From positions 1 through 29,654 of the forward strand of contig SFGZ01000017.1 in NCBI GenBank assembly GCA_004557505.1: 29,654 bases of DNA. Direction: 5' to 3'. Under the pieces are notes generated by a model. It was not told the origin of the DNA. It saw nothing but the letters and a program-made list of their open reading frames with translations, and did not search any database. The first letter of the stretch is position 1, and each line of letters opens with the position of its first letter. Both the position numbers and the translations under genes were made by a program. The DNA is from Coriobacteriaceae bacterium (GTDB taxonomy: Bacteria; Actinomycetota; Coriobacteriia; Coriobacteriales; Atopobiaceae). Positions 1 to 4,991 of this stretch are shown here, piece after piece.

Positions 1-122
1 CGCAGGGCGTCCCGGACGGGCGCGAATCCGCAGGCGGCGGCGCGAGGACGGGGCCTCCCGGCGACGGCCCCGGGCATAAAACAGGTAAGAATCCGACAGG
101 CGCGGGAAAGAGGGCAGAATGA
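1..122 (+). CDS. C-terminal end of an unidentified early phage gene (partial)
   Basis: The frame starting at base 3 is open from the window edge and stops with TGA at 120-122. The visible 39 residues are hydrophilic and rich in Gly, Pro and Lys (ending KNPTGAGKRAE), which looks like a disordered C-terminal tail rather than a domain, so no family can be named. The stop overlaps an ATG at 119 in the form ATGA, a common arrangement for coupled genes, and the DUF4373 gene follows on the same strand. The other two plus frames here are Arg-rich or stop early. The assignment rests only on composition and the overlap, so it is weak. Confidence 0.35.
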   Translation, partial: QGVPDGRESAGGGARTGPPGDGPGHKTGKNPTGAGKRAE

Positions 123-231
123 GCGAGGCGCGGTGGCGTGACGCGGGGAACGGCCGCGCCGACCAGGAGTGGATGGCAAGCGAGTCTGTATCCAATCCGC
201 ATCCGACCAACCCACAAGGAGGTGAACCAGC

Positions 232-660
232 TTGGACTCGCTGGACAACCCGGAGGTGCAGGACGCCTCCATGGCGCCGATGCTGTTCTTCCCGCACGAC
301 GCGGACTCGGCCTCGGACGTGAAGTGCAGGCGCCTGATCCTCCGCCTCGGCTACGAGGGCTACGGCAGGTGGTGGAGGCTCTGCGAGCTGATGGCGTCCG
401 CCACGGGCCACGCGGTGCCCTGCGCCACCGAGGAGGACCGCATGCTGCTCTGCGACGAGCTCCGGTGCGACGAGGACGGGCTTTCGGCGCTCCTTGACGC
501 GCTCGCGGATCTCGGCCTGGTCCCGGGGGACGTGCTTGCCGAGGGGCACATCGCCTCGGAACGCATGACCAAGAACGCGCTCTACTTTGGCCGCAGGAAG
601 GTCAACGGCAGGAAGGGCGGCTACGCCAAGGCGGCGCGTGACAAGGAGAGAAAAGCCTGA
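232..660 (+). CDS. Lin1244/Lin1753-like (DUF4373) phage replication-associated protein, probably truncated by an indel
   Basis: The protein has 142 residues from a TTG start; AAGGAGGTGA at 216-225 lies 6 nt upstream and fixes this start. Residues 16-45 carry the hallmark of the Lin1244/Lin1753-like N-terminal domain: FFPHDADSASDVKCRRLIL followed by LGYEGYGRWWRLCELMA. Family members sit in the early or replication region of Firmicutes and actinobacterial prophages and are often annotated as replication or DnaD-like proteins; the exact activity is not established. The frame stops at TGATGA (658-663), but homologues usually continue into a long low-complexity tail. The same frame reopens to 1014 and reads MASDTETDTETETNP near 742-786, the typical low-complexity tail. 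One base too many in the A-run near 650-653 and one too few in the T-run at 733-737 would join the pieces into about 260 residues. The gene may therefore be frameshifted, or the assembly may be wrong here. Confidence 0.75.
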   Translation: MDSLDNPEVQDASMAPMLFFPHDADSASDVKCRRLILRLGYEGYGRWWRLCELMASATGHAVPCATEEDRMLLCDELRCDEDGLSALLDALADLGLVPGDVLAEGHIASERMTKNALYFGRRKVNGRKGGYAKAARDKERKA

Positions 661-674
661 TGAACCGACACATG

Positions 675-729
675 CTGGCACCGCCATGGCACTGCTATGG
701 CACTGCTATGGCAACGCCATGGCACTGCC
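675..729 (+). repeat. Five tandem 11-bp repeats (consensus ATGGCACTGCY), candidate origin iterons
   Basis: Units lie at 675-685, 686-696, 697-707, 708-718 and 719-729. Units 2 and 3 are identical; the others differ at one to three bases. The period of 11 bp is close to one helical turn and is not a multiple of three, so it is not an ordinary codon repeat. Each unit carries TGGCA, and GCCATGGC palindromes form where units meet. A 12-bp repeat (GATACTGAAACT, 751-774) follows, then a stretch of lower GC. Phage origins often consist of iterons inside or behind the initiator gene, as in lambda O. Confidence 0.6.
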
Positions 730-857
730 AGCTTTTTGCCAATGGCAAGTGATACTGAAACTGATACTGAAACAGAAACTAACCCCCTTGAAGAAAGGTA
801 CACGTTGAAGCAACCGTTAACGTGGAAGAGGGGTGTGGGGGGAAACCCATTTGCGAA

Positions 858-907
858 TGTTGAAAACTTTTGGGCATTGTTGAAAACTCAGAGAATGTTG
901 AAAACTC
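858..907 (+). repeat. Three direct repeats of TGTTGAAAACT in an AT-richer stretch
   Basis: Exact copies of TGTTGAAAACT start at 858, 878 and 896. The reverse complement, AGTTTTCAACA, resembles degenerate DnaA-box sequences (TTTTCAACA versus TTATCCACA, two differences). The spacing of 20 and 18 bp is about two helical turns. The stretch 730-1020 has visibly lower GC than the genes around it. Together with the 11-bp iterons upstream this could be part of a phage replication origin; binding by any protein is inference. Confidence 0.45.
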
Positions 908-1014
908 GGAAATGGCACCTCCCATTTGCCATAGATTCGAGCAAACACCAGCGCGTTTCGTTCCTAAACCACTCAAGGCCGCTTCCAAGCCACGAAAACG
1001 CGAAAGCGGACTAG

Positions 1015-1107
1015 TTCTCCACCAACGATGCCTGAGCGTCTGAGAGATGCCCCACAGAGTCAGAGACGGGCATTCCCGGGCGGTTCGGTGGGTTGGATTC
1101 GCGGCAC
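1015..1107. other. Non-coding stretch between the early region and the minus-strand cassette
   Basis: From 661 to 1157 there is no intact convincing gene. It holds the possible displaced tail of the DUF4373 gene (to 1014), the two repeat clusters and the terminator at 1108-1145. In 1015-1107 I see no reading frame, repeat or hairpin worth naming. Confidence 0.4.
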
Positions 1108-1145
1108 AAAAAAAGCGCCCCGTGGCCGATGCGACCACGGGGCTG
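1108..1145 (-). terminator. Rho-independent terminator of the minus-strand cassette
   Basis: On the minus strand CCCCGTGG (1142-1135) pairs with CCACGGGG (1125-1118) around a 9-nt loop. It is followed, after CGC, by seven T residues (1114-1108). It lies just beyond the stop codon of the last minus-strand gene at 1158 and closes that transcription unit. Confidence 0.85.
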
Positions 1146-1157
1146 CTTGCGCCTCGC

Positions 1158-1609
1158 CTACCTGTCTCCGCCGAACGTGAGGAACAGGCCGCCGATGAGG
1201 CCGCGCTTGCCGGGCTTGCGCTCCACGGGCGGCCTCTCGGGCCTCTGGTGCCTCGCCCCCTTTGCCTCGGCCAGCTCGCGCGCGACGTTCTCCTGCACCT
1301 CCCTGCCAATCGCGTCCCACTTGGCCCTCGCCTCTGGGGACTCGCAATGCACGTAGAGGTCCATGGCACGAATCGCCTCGCGCAGCCCCTTGTCCCCAAC
1401 GTCGAGCAGGCGCATGCCCCGCACCCTGGCCAGCTGGCGCTCAAGCTCGGCCTGGTCCTCCCAGGGGTCGAGCGGGTAGTCGTGCTCCTCGACGGCTCGT
1501 TGCCGTCCGAGAACGCATCCCACGTGACGCTGCCGTTCCCGAAGAGCGTCATGCTGCCCTTGCGCGGCTCCCTCTGCCGGTAGCTCGCCCTCATGCCCCT
1601 GCTCGCCAT
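1158..1609 (-). pseudogene. Unidentified small cassette gene, interrupted by a one-base frameshift
   Basis: Two overlapping minus frames each look like protein for only half their length. From ATG at 1609 the first reads MASRGMRASYRQREPRKG and continues to about SDGNE near 1500. The second then takes over with AVEEHDYPLDPWED and runs to the TAG at 1158, ending GLIGGLFLTFGGDR. Adding one base near 1493-1503 (for example restoring GAGGCC from GAGCC) gives one continuous reading frame of about 150 residues. GGAGGG lies a few bases upstream of the ATG. The second half is helical and charged, with an Arg/Pro-rich stretch before a hydrophobic C-terminus. I recognise no family. It is the last gene of the minus-strand cassette, directly before its terminator. 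A sequencing error is as possible as real decay. Confidence 0.6.
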
Positions 1610-1683
1610 GGTGCCCTCCGTTCCGTGTGGCCCGGGGCGGCAGCAGCCGTTGCCCAGGCCGTCGTTTGCCCAGATTGTACCCG

Positions 1684-2049
1684 CTACTCGCACGCGCGCT
1701 CGTGCGCCTCGGCGATCGCGCCCATGACGGACTCCGGCGTTGCCCCGGCGGCGCGCGCGGCCGCCTGCGCCCAGCCACGCATCTCGCCCCCGGTCATGGC
1801 ATCAAGGAGCCTTTGGAGCCTTGCGCGGAACCTCTCGCCCAGGACGCACGCGCCGTCCGCGCCAAGCTCGTACATCGGCACCACGGGTCCGTCCTGCGCG
1901 TCCGAGTCCCCCTCGAGCAGGACGCACACGCCGTCCGCGAGGCCCCCCTCGTAGCCCTCAAGCCAGTCGAGCATGGCCTCCGGCTCGTCTCCCGTGACAA
2001 ACTCCATGGCGTCGCAGATCTCGATGGCGATGTCCTTGTAAGCGCTCAT
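1684..2049 (-). CDS. Hypothetical acidic protein of the minus-strand cassette
   Basis: The protein has 121 residues, is strongly acidic and mostly helical in character, without signal peptide or membrane segment. GGAGGT sits 6 nt upstream of the ATG (CTTGGAGGTATCACAATG), a strong ribosome binding site that fixes the start. N-terminal residues MSAYKDIAIEICDAMEFV and the C-terminal helix rich in Ala and Glu show no motif I recognise. The gene follows the 26-aa membrane peptide after 36 nt and precedes the frameshifted gene at 1609, all on the minus strand, so it is probably co-transcribed with them. No function is proposed. Confidence 0.7.
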   Translation of the reverse strand: MSAYKDIAIEICDAMEFVTGDEPEAMLDWLEGYEGGLADGVCVLLEGDSDAQDGPVVPMYELGADGACVLGERFRARLQRLLDAMTGGEMRGWAQAAARAAGATPESVMGAIAEAHERACE

Positions 2050-2085
2050 TGTGATACCTCCAAGTATCCGATAAACTGAAACGAA

Positions 2086-2166
2086 CTATGCAAAGCGGCG
2101 AAGCGCCCAGGCGAGCAGCGCCGCGCCCATAAGCCAGAGCGGGAGAATCCGGGTCAAGAAGTACAT
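2086..2166 (-). CDS. 26-residue single-span membrane peptide, coupled to the gene before it
   Basis: ATG at 2166 shares its A with the TGA stop of the preceding gene (TGATG), and GGAGG lies 8 nt upstream. The peptide reads MYFLTRILPLWLMGAALLAW and then ALRRFA: one hydrophobic span of about 15 residues flanked by Arg, ending in a basic tail (positive-inside type). The length, coupling and ribosome binding site make translation likely. Small membrane peptides of this kind in phages include holin-like, toxin-like and superinfection-exclusion peptides, but nothing here decides between them. Confidence 0.55.
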   Translation of the reverse strand: MYFLTRILPLWLMGAALLAWALRRFA

Positions 2167-2639
2167 CACGCGGCCCTCCTCGCCCTGGGCTTGCGGTCGA
2201 GGCCGAGCCAAGGGGCCATCGCGTCCCCGAAGGCCGCGCCGCAGCCCTCGTGCCACGCCAGGTCGCCGGTGACCCCGACCGGAACGCCGCCCTCGCAGGA
2301 GACGCGAACCACCGGCACGCCCTCCGCAGCGCTCTGCAGCGGGTAGGCGTCCCACACGGGTCCGTCGATGGGCGCAAGGCGGTTCTCCCAGCCTCCATCT
2401 GGCGTCGGCACGTTCGCCATGCGCCAGAAGCGCCCGCCCGCCCAGTAGGCGGTGCGGTAGAACACCTGGTAGGCCCTGCCGCCTCGCGGCCCCTCGCAGG
2501 GCCTCTTTGCGCTCGCCCAGGTGTAGCGGGTCTCTAGCGCGCGGCCCTGGGTGCCGTCCTGGAAAACCACCTTGCGGTAGCGGAAATACTTCTTGCGGCC
2601 TGCCGCCGCAGGCTCAACGAATGGCTTGATGATGCACAT
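2166..2639 (-). CDS. Hypothetical protein of the minus-strand cassette
   Basis: The protein has 157 residues and begins MCIIKPFVEPAAAGRKKYFR; GGGAGGG lies 6 nt before the ATG. It is rich in aromatic residues and Gly in the middle (YQVFYRTAYWAGGRFWRM), which suggests a compact beta-rich fold, and ends in a basic tail RKPRARRAA. There is no signal peptide or membrane segment. I recognise no family. Its stop codon overlaps the start of the 26-aa membrane peptide, so the two are probably made together. A perfect 10-bp GC hairpin (2672-2697) lies in its leader. Confidence 0.7.
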   Translation of the reverse strand: MCIIKPFVEPAAAGRKKYFRYRKVVFQDGTQGRALETRYTWASAKRPCEGPRGGRAYQVFYRTAYWAGGRFWRMANVPTPDGGWENRLAPIDGPVWDAYPLQSAAEGVPVVRVSCEGGVPVGVTGDLAWHEGCGAAFGDAMAPWLGLDRKPRARRAA

Positions 2640-2671
2640 GGCGTGCCCTCCCGTTCGTCGCTGGTATAGGG

Positions 2672-2697
2672 GAGAGGCCCCAGGTCCGGGGCCTCTC
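2672..2697 (-). other. GC-rich hairpin in the leader of the 2166-2639 gene
   Basis: GAGAGGCCCC (2672-2681) and GGGGCCTCTC (2688-2697) form a perfect 10-bp stem with a 6-nt loop. No T-run follows on either strand, so it does not look like a classical terminator. It lies between the 2719 stop and the 2639 start, and is followed on the minus strand by CCCTATACC. It could be an attenuator, RNA-stability element or protein-binding site. Confidence 0.5.
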
Positions 2698-2718
2698 GTT
2701 CGGTCGCGTGTGTGGTGG

Positions 2719-3036
2719 CTATTCGTCGCGCTGGCGCATGCCGCTCAGGAAGCACTCTGTGATCTGCTGCATGGTTGCGTACCTCTTCTCTGACGGGAGC
2801 AGGTGGTACTTGTCCTCAAGCAGGCCGTCATTGAAATACAGGCTGCTCTCCATGAGGTGCCGCGCCTCCTTGCTGGTGAGCGTGTCGCGGTGGTAATCGC
2901 CGTCCCACTCATCGGCGTCGATCCAAGCGTTGCGCTCTGCCTTGGTGCGGAACACATGCACGTCGCCGCGCCTGCGGCCATCGGAGTCGACCACGTCTCT
3001 GCCGTACCTGCACTCGATGCCGTAAAACCTTGCCAT
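2719..3036 (-). CDS. Hypothetical protein of the minus-strand cassette
   Basis: The protein has 105 residues, with GAGGAA upstream of the ATG (GAGAGGAACCGAGATG). It contains the pattern VHVFRTKAERNAWIDADEW, then HRDTLTSKEARHLM. A similar arrangement (F-x-S/T-K-x-x-R-x-A-W-I/V followed by an Arg and a KEA helix) occurs in short unnamed proteins of Firmicutes phages and mobile elements, but this is recalled only loosely and carries no known function. The protein is charged and soluble-looking. It lies in the middle of the cassette with leader hairpins on both sides. Confidence 0.7.
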   Translation of the reverse strand: MARFYGIECRYGRDVVDSDGRRRGDVHVFRTKAERNAWIDADEWDGDYHRDTLTSKEARHLMESSLYFNDGLLEDKYHLLPSEKRYATMQQITECFLSGMRQRDE

Positions 3037-3071
3037 CTCGGTTCCTCTCTCGCGCTTGCCTATACTTGGAG

Positions 3072-3120
3072 CCCCAGGCGGGGCGGAACTGGCCTTCTAC
3101 TCCGTCCGTCCCGCCTGGGG
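3072..3120 (-). other. 16-bp GC-rich hairpin in the leader of the 2719-3036 gene
   Basis: Bases 3072-3087 pair with 3105-3120 over 16 positions (CCCCAGGCGGG with CCCGCCTGGGG, one G-T pair, then CGGA with TCCG) around a 17-nt loop. It fills the gap between the 3136 stop and the 3036 start. No T-run follows on the minus strand. It has the same position relative to its gene, and a similar trailing TATA-containing sequence, as the hairpin at 2672-2697. Confidence 0.55.
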
Positions 3121-3135
3121 GTCTTGCCTGTGGTG

Positions 3136-3516
3136 CTAGCCGACGACCACGGGGCCGTCTGCCGGGGCGACGTCGATCTCGAATGACCTGCCTTCGCGGT
3201 CCGTGACGCGCCACACGTCGTGCTCGCGGGTGTCCGTCACGTGAGCGAACGACGGGCCGTCGCTGATGATTGCCATCTCACGGTTGCCGAGGACTGCGTT
3301 GTCGCCCTTTGGGAAGTTGCGGTAGCCGTCGATGAAAAGGAAACCATGGTCAATCTGGAATGCGTTCCAATTCCAGCCGAGCGTGCCCTCGTTGTGTCCC
3401 ACCCTGTCGACCACCTCCCCGTCGACGTAGATGCTGGGACCTACGCAGCCGTTCGTGATGAGGATGCACTTGCGCCCAAGGGCGTATGCGTCTCTCCTGG
3501 TGAGCCTTGCGTTCAT
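3136..3516 (-). CDS. Hypothetical protein of the minus-strand cassette
   Basis: The protein has 126 residues; AGGAGAT lies 4 nt before the ATG. It begins MNARLTRRDAYALGRKCILI and is rich in Gly, Asn and Asp, with alternating hydrophobic residues (FQIDHGFLFIDGYRNF, then REMAIISDG), which suggests a beta-sheet protein. There is no signal peptide or transmembrane segment, and I recognise no family. It is the first larger gene of the minus-strand cassette; its 5' leader contains a 7-bp hairpin (3541-3559) and an 8-bp inverted repeat (3597-3620). Confidence 0.7.
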   Translation of the reverse strand: MNARLTRRDAYALGRKCILITNGCVGPSIYVDGEVVDRVGHNEGTLGWNWNAFQIDHGFLFIDGYRNFPKGDNAVLGNREMAIISDGPSFAHVTDTREHDVWRVTDREGRSFEIDVAPADGPVVVG

Positions 3517-3540
3517 GGTGATCTCCTCTCGTTGCGTTCC

Positions 3541-3620
3541 TCGTAGCCTGGTGCTACGATGTGAGACAGGCGGACGGATTCGACCCCGTCCCCGAATTCC
3601 TAACTACGAACGGTTAGGAA
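3541..3620 (-). other. Structured leader of the 3136-3516 gene: two inverted repeats
   Basis: TCGTAGC (3541-3547) pairs with GCTACGA (3553-3559) over a 5-nt loop. TTCCTAAC (3597-3604) pairs with GTTAGGAA (3613-3620) over an 8-nt loop. Both are perfect. They sit between the 33-aa peptide gene and the 3516 start. Role unknown: RNA structure or operator. Confidence 0.45.
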
Positions 3621-3628
3621 CACGAGCA

Positions 3629-3664
3629 AAGCCCCTTCGCTACTTGCGCGGGGGCTTCGTTTTT
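3629..3664 (+). terminator. Plus-strand rho-independent terminator overlapping the end of the 33-aa peptide gene
   Basis: AAGCCCC (3629-3635) pairs with GGGGCTT (3651-3657), with an inner CGC/GCG pairing possible; CG and five T residues (3660-3664) follow on the plus strand. It would stop transcription entering the minus-strand cassette region from the left, that is antisense to its genes. On the minus strand the same stem is followed only by TTTGCTC, so termination there would be weaker. Confidence 0.55.
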
Positions 3665-3741
3665 CTCACCTCCCGGACTAGCTGGAGGATTGATAGGGCG
3701 AGTTGGACTAGTAGATTCAACACACGAATGAAATCGTCCAT
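3640..3741 (-). CDS. 33-residue amphipathic or membrane peptide with a sequestered ribosome binding site
   Basis: ATG at 3741 is preceded by AGGAG with a 5-nt spacer. The peptide starts MDDFIRVLNLLVQLALSIL and ends QLVREVRKTKPPRK: a hydrophobic helix of about 20 residues with a basic, Pro-containing tail. This is the general plan of small holin-like or type I toxin peptides (for example the TxpA/Fst type), though the sequence itself matches none that I can name. CGTCTCC and GGAGACG (3744-3750 and 3764-3770) form a perfect 7-bp stem in which the 3' arm of the mRNA contains the ribosome binding site, so translation may be repressed by structure. It is the promoter-proximal minus-strand reading frame next to the control region. 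Confidence 0.5.
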   Translation of the reverse strand: MDDFIRVLNLLVQLALSILQLVREVRKTKPPRK

Positions 3742-4084
3742 GACGTCTCCTATTCCGGAGTTCGGAGACGGTCACGCCCGCCTGCCTCGCATCGGAGCGC
3801 CTTTGCTCCTTTGCCTCTCAGCGTTCCGGGGTTCGTACCGGCCAAGCCCTCATCTGGATTCCTTCTTTGGGCGTCCGCTGGGTCCTATGTAGTTCCCCCG
3901 GGACCTCGGGTTGGCGGATGCAATTGCTTTCGTCCGTCGATTAGATTTATACCACGCAATTGTGTTCTAGCTAGCGACGAATGAAAACAATTGCTTTCTA
4001 CATAATTTCTACACAACAATTGAGTTACAAGCGATTGCGCTATATCATATGTATGTACATATCTGCTGGTAGATAGGGGAGAAG
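3742..4084. promoter_or_regulatory. Divergent control region with four CAATTG sites
   Basis: This 343-nt stretch has no convincing gene. It separates the minus-strand cassette from the plus-strand helix-turn-helix gene. Its right half (3900-4060) is AT-rich compared with everything around it. CAATTG palindromes lie at 3921-3926, 3957-3962, 3988-3993 and 4017-4022, spaced 36, 31 and 29 bp. Two share the longer form CAATTGCTTTC, and a related CGATTGCG lies at 4032-4039. TATGTACATA (about 4049-4060) is another palindrome. Repeated short palindromes between divergent units are typical of phage repressor operators. On the minus strand TATAAATC near 3950 is a possible -10 for the cassette. Confidence 0.5.
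4020..4048 (+). promoter_or_regulatory. Sigma-70-type promoter of the helix-turn-helix gene
   Basis: TTGAGT (4020-4025) and TATCAT (4043-4048) are separated by exactly 17 bp. The -35 element overlaps the last CAATTG palindrome (4017-4022), so a protein bound there would block it. The predicted transcript starts about 30 nt before the gene. Confidence 0.55.
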
Positions 4085-4327
4085 ATGGATAGCACGACTG
4101 CCATAAAGCGCATGATGGAGCGTGAGGGCGCCACCCCGTATCGCGTGGCTATGGACATGCACAGGGCACACTCTTATGTGTCTGGGATGATCAGGCGCGG
4201 CAGCGACCCCAGTACCGCAGTCATGGCTGACATAGCCCAGGCATGCGGCTACACCCTGCAGCTGGTGGGCCATGGCGAGACGCTCGCGCTTGACGGCACG
4301 CGGCCAGAGACCAAGGCCGAGGGCTAG
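4085..4327 (+). CDS. Small helix-turn-helix (XRE/Cro-like) DNA-binding protein
   Basis: The protein has 80 residues. Residues 3-55 form a Cro/CI-type helix-turn-helix: TTAIKRMMEREGATPYRVAM (first helices), then MHRAHSYVSGMIRRGSDPS as turn and recognition helix, then AVMADIAQACGY, the usual fourth helix of the family. There is no oligomerisation or cleavage domain, so it is Cro-sized rather than a LexA/CI-type repressor. AGGGGAGAAG precedes the ATG. It is expressed from the promoter at 4020-4048, which overlaps a CAATTG site, so autoregulation through these sites is likely but inferred. It faces away from the minus-strand cassette and ends at its own terminator, so it may be the switch between cassette expression and late genes. 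Confidence 0.8.
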   Translation: MDSTTAIKRMMEREGATPYRVAMDMHRAHSYVSGMIRRGSDPSTAVMADIAQACGYTLQLVGHGETLALDGTRPETKAEG

Positions 4328-4348
4328 GCATACACTAGCGACGATGTC

Positions 4349-4386
4349 GGGGCGTGTCCCATTTGGGGCGCGCCCCATTTTTATGT
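4349..4386 (+). terminator. Rho-independent terminator after the helix-turn-helix gene
   Basis: GGGGCGTGTCCC (4349-4360) pairs with GGGGCGCGCCCC (4365-4376) over 12 positions, including two G-T pairs, around an ATTT loop. It is followed by ATTTTTATG. Stem length, short loop and T-run make this a strong terminator that separates the regulator from the late operon. Confidence 0.85.
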
Positions 4387-4622
4387 GCGCGAGCGCTGAA
4401 AAGTAGCAGCGTGATAATAAATAAAACCACAGCGATATCGACAAAACCGCTGGTGAAAAACGTGAGGGGGAGGGGGTTGAATCACAAAACACAAAACAGC
4501 GCTACCCAGCGGCCTTATCTCTTTTTTACACGCGACCGAAATTGGCGAGCGGGGCGTAACAGGACTCGGTTACGGGGGACAGAGGCCAGAGAATCCCATA
4601 AAAGGGCGTGGAAGGCCGGGAG
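4387..4622. promoter_or_regulatory. Gap before the late operon; probable late promoter and cos/pac region
   Basis: About 240 nt without a convincing gene. It is richer in A runs than its surroundings (4409-4500) and contains GTGAGGGGGAGGGGGTTGAA (4462-4481), an imperfect inverted repeat ACCACAGCG/CGCTGGTG and a CTTTTTT run at 4520-4526. Its place directly upstream of the packaging genes is where a late promoter and the terminase recognition site are expected, but I cannot point to a specific -35/-10 pair or cos sequence. Confidence 0.3.
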
Positions 4623-4991
4623 ATGTACAAGTTCACCTGCAAATACTGCGGAAATACGTTCTTTGCCAAGAACTCGACCGCAAAGTACTGCTCAGCCAAG
4701 TGCCGCGTGTACGCGAAGCGTGCCAGGGACGGCAGGGCAGAGCACGAGCGCGCGTCCGTGGCGGCGCACGGGCATGCCACCGGTGTCGGCATCGCGGTGG
4801 CGGCGAACTACAGCGTCCCAGTCGGCCAAATGACGTTCTCCGAAGCATCCATAGCCCGAGAGGTGGCTAGTGCGCACGGCATGGTGTCCTTCTTCGACTC
4901 GGCATCTCAAATTGGTCCCGAAAGCACGCGCGAGGCGTGCGGCCACATCGCCCGTGGGTTCGAGCGCACGTTGAAGGAGATTGGCCTATGA
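4623..4991 (+). CDS. Zinc-ribbon protein upstream of terminase
   Basis: The protein has 122 residues from ATG at 4623 (GGAAGG 7 nt upstream); an in-frame GTG at 4608 is a less likely start. Residues 1-35 contain CKYCGNTFFAKNSTAKYCSA followed by KCRVYAKRAR: a Cys4 zinc ribbon of the CxxCG...YCSxxCR type, followed by a basic stretch that could bind nucleic acid. The rest is Ala-rich with no motif. In HK97-like phages the gene before terS is usually an HNH endonuclease; this protein has no HNH motif but occupies that position. Its stop overlaps the terS start (ATGA, 4988-4991), so it belongs to the late operon. Confidence 0.7.
   Translation: MYKFTCKYCGNTFFAKNSTAKYCSAKCRVYAKRARDGRAEHERASVAAHGHATGVGIAVAANYSVPVGQMTFSEASIAREVASAHGMVSFFDSASQIGPESTREACGHIARGFERTLKEIGL

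Noticed and set aside
119..322. A 67-residue plus frame starting at ATG 119
   Set aside because: It begins with an ATGA overlap and an AGAGGG, but from about 240 it is only the Arg/Thr-rich shadow of the DUF4373 gene, whose strong ribosome binding site lies inside it.
3565..3605. tRNA-like T-arm (GACGG...TTCGA...CCGTC, readable on either strand)
   Set aside because: The loop is 8 nt where a tRNA needs 7, and no acceptor stem, D-arm, anticodon arm of 7-nt loop or CCA position could be fitted. Probably a chance hairpin.
3812..3880. An 11-codon minus frame (MRAWPVRTPER) with a GAAGGAA site upstream, ahead of the 33-aa peptide
   Set aside because: Possible leader peptide, but too short to separate from chance and without supporting structure.
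4040..4492. 150-residue minus frame opposite the helix-turn-helix gene
   Set aside because: No ribosome binding site, His-rich shadow-type composition, and it covers the promoter, regulator gene and terminator on the other strand.
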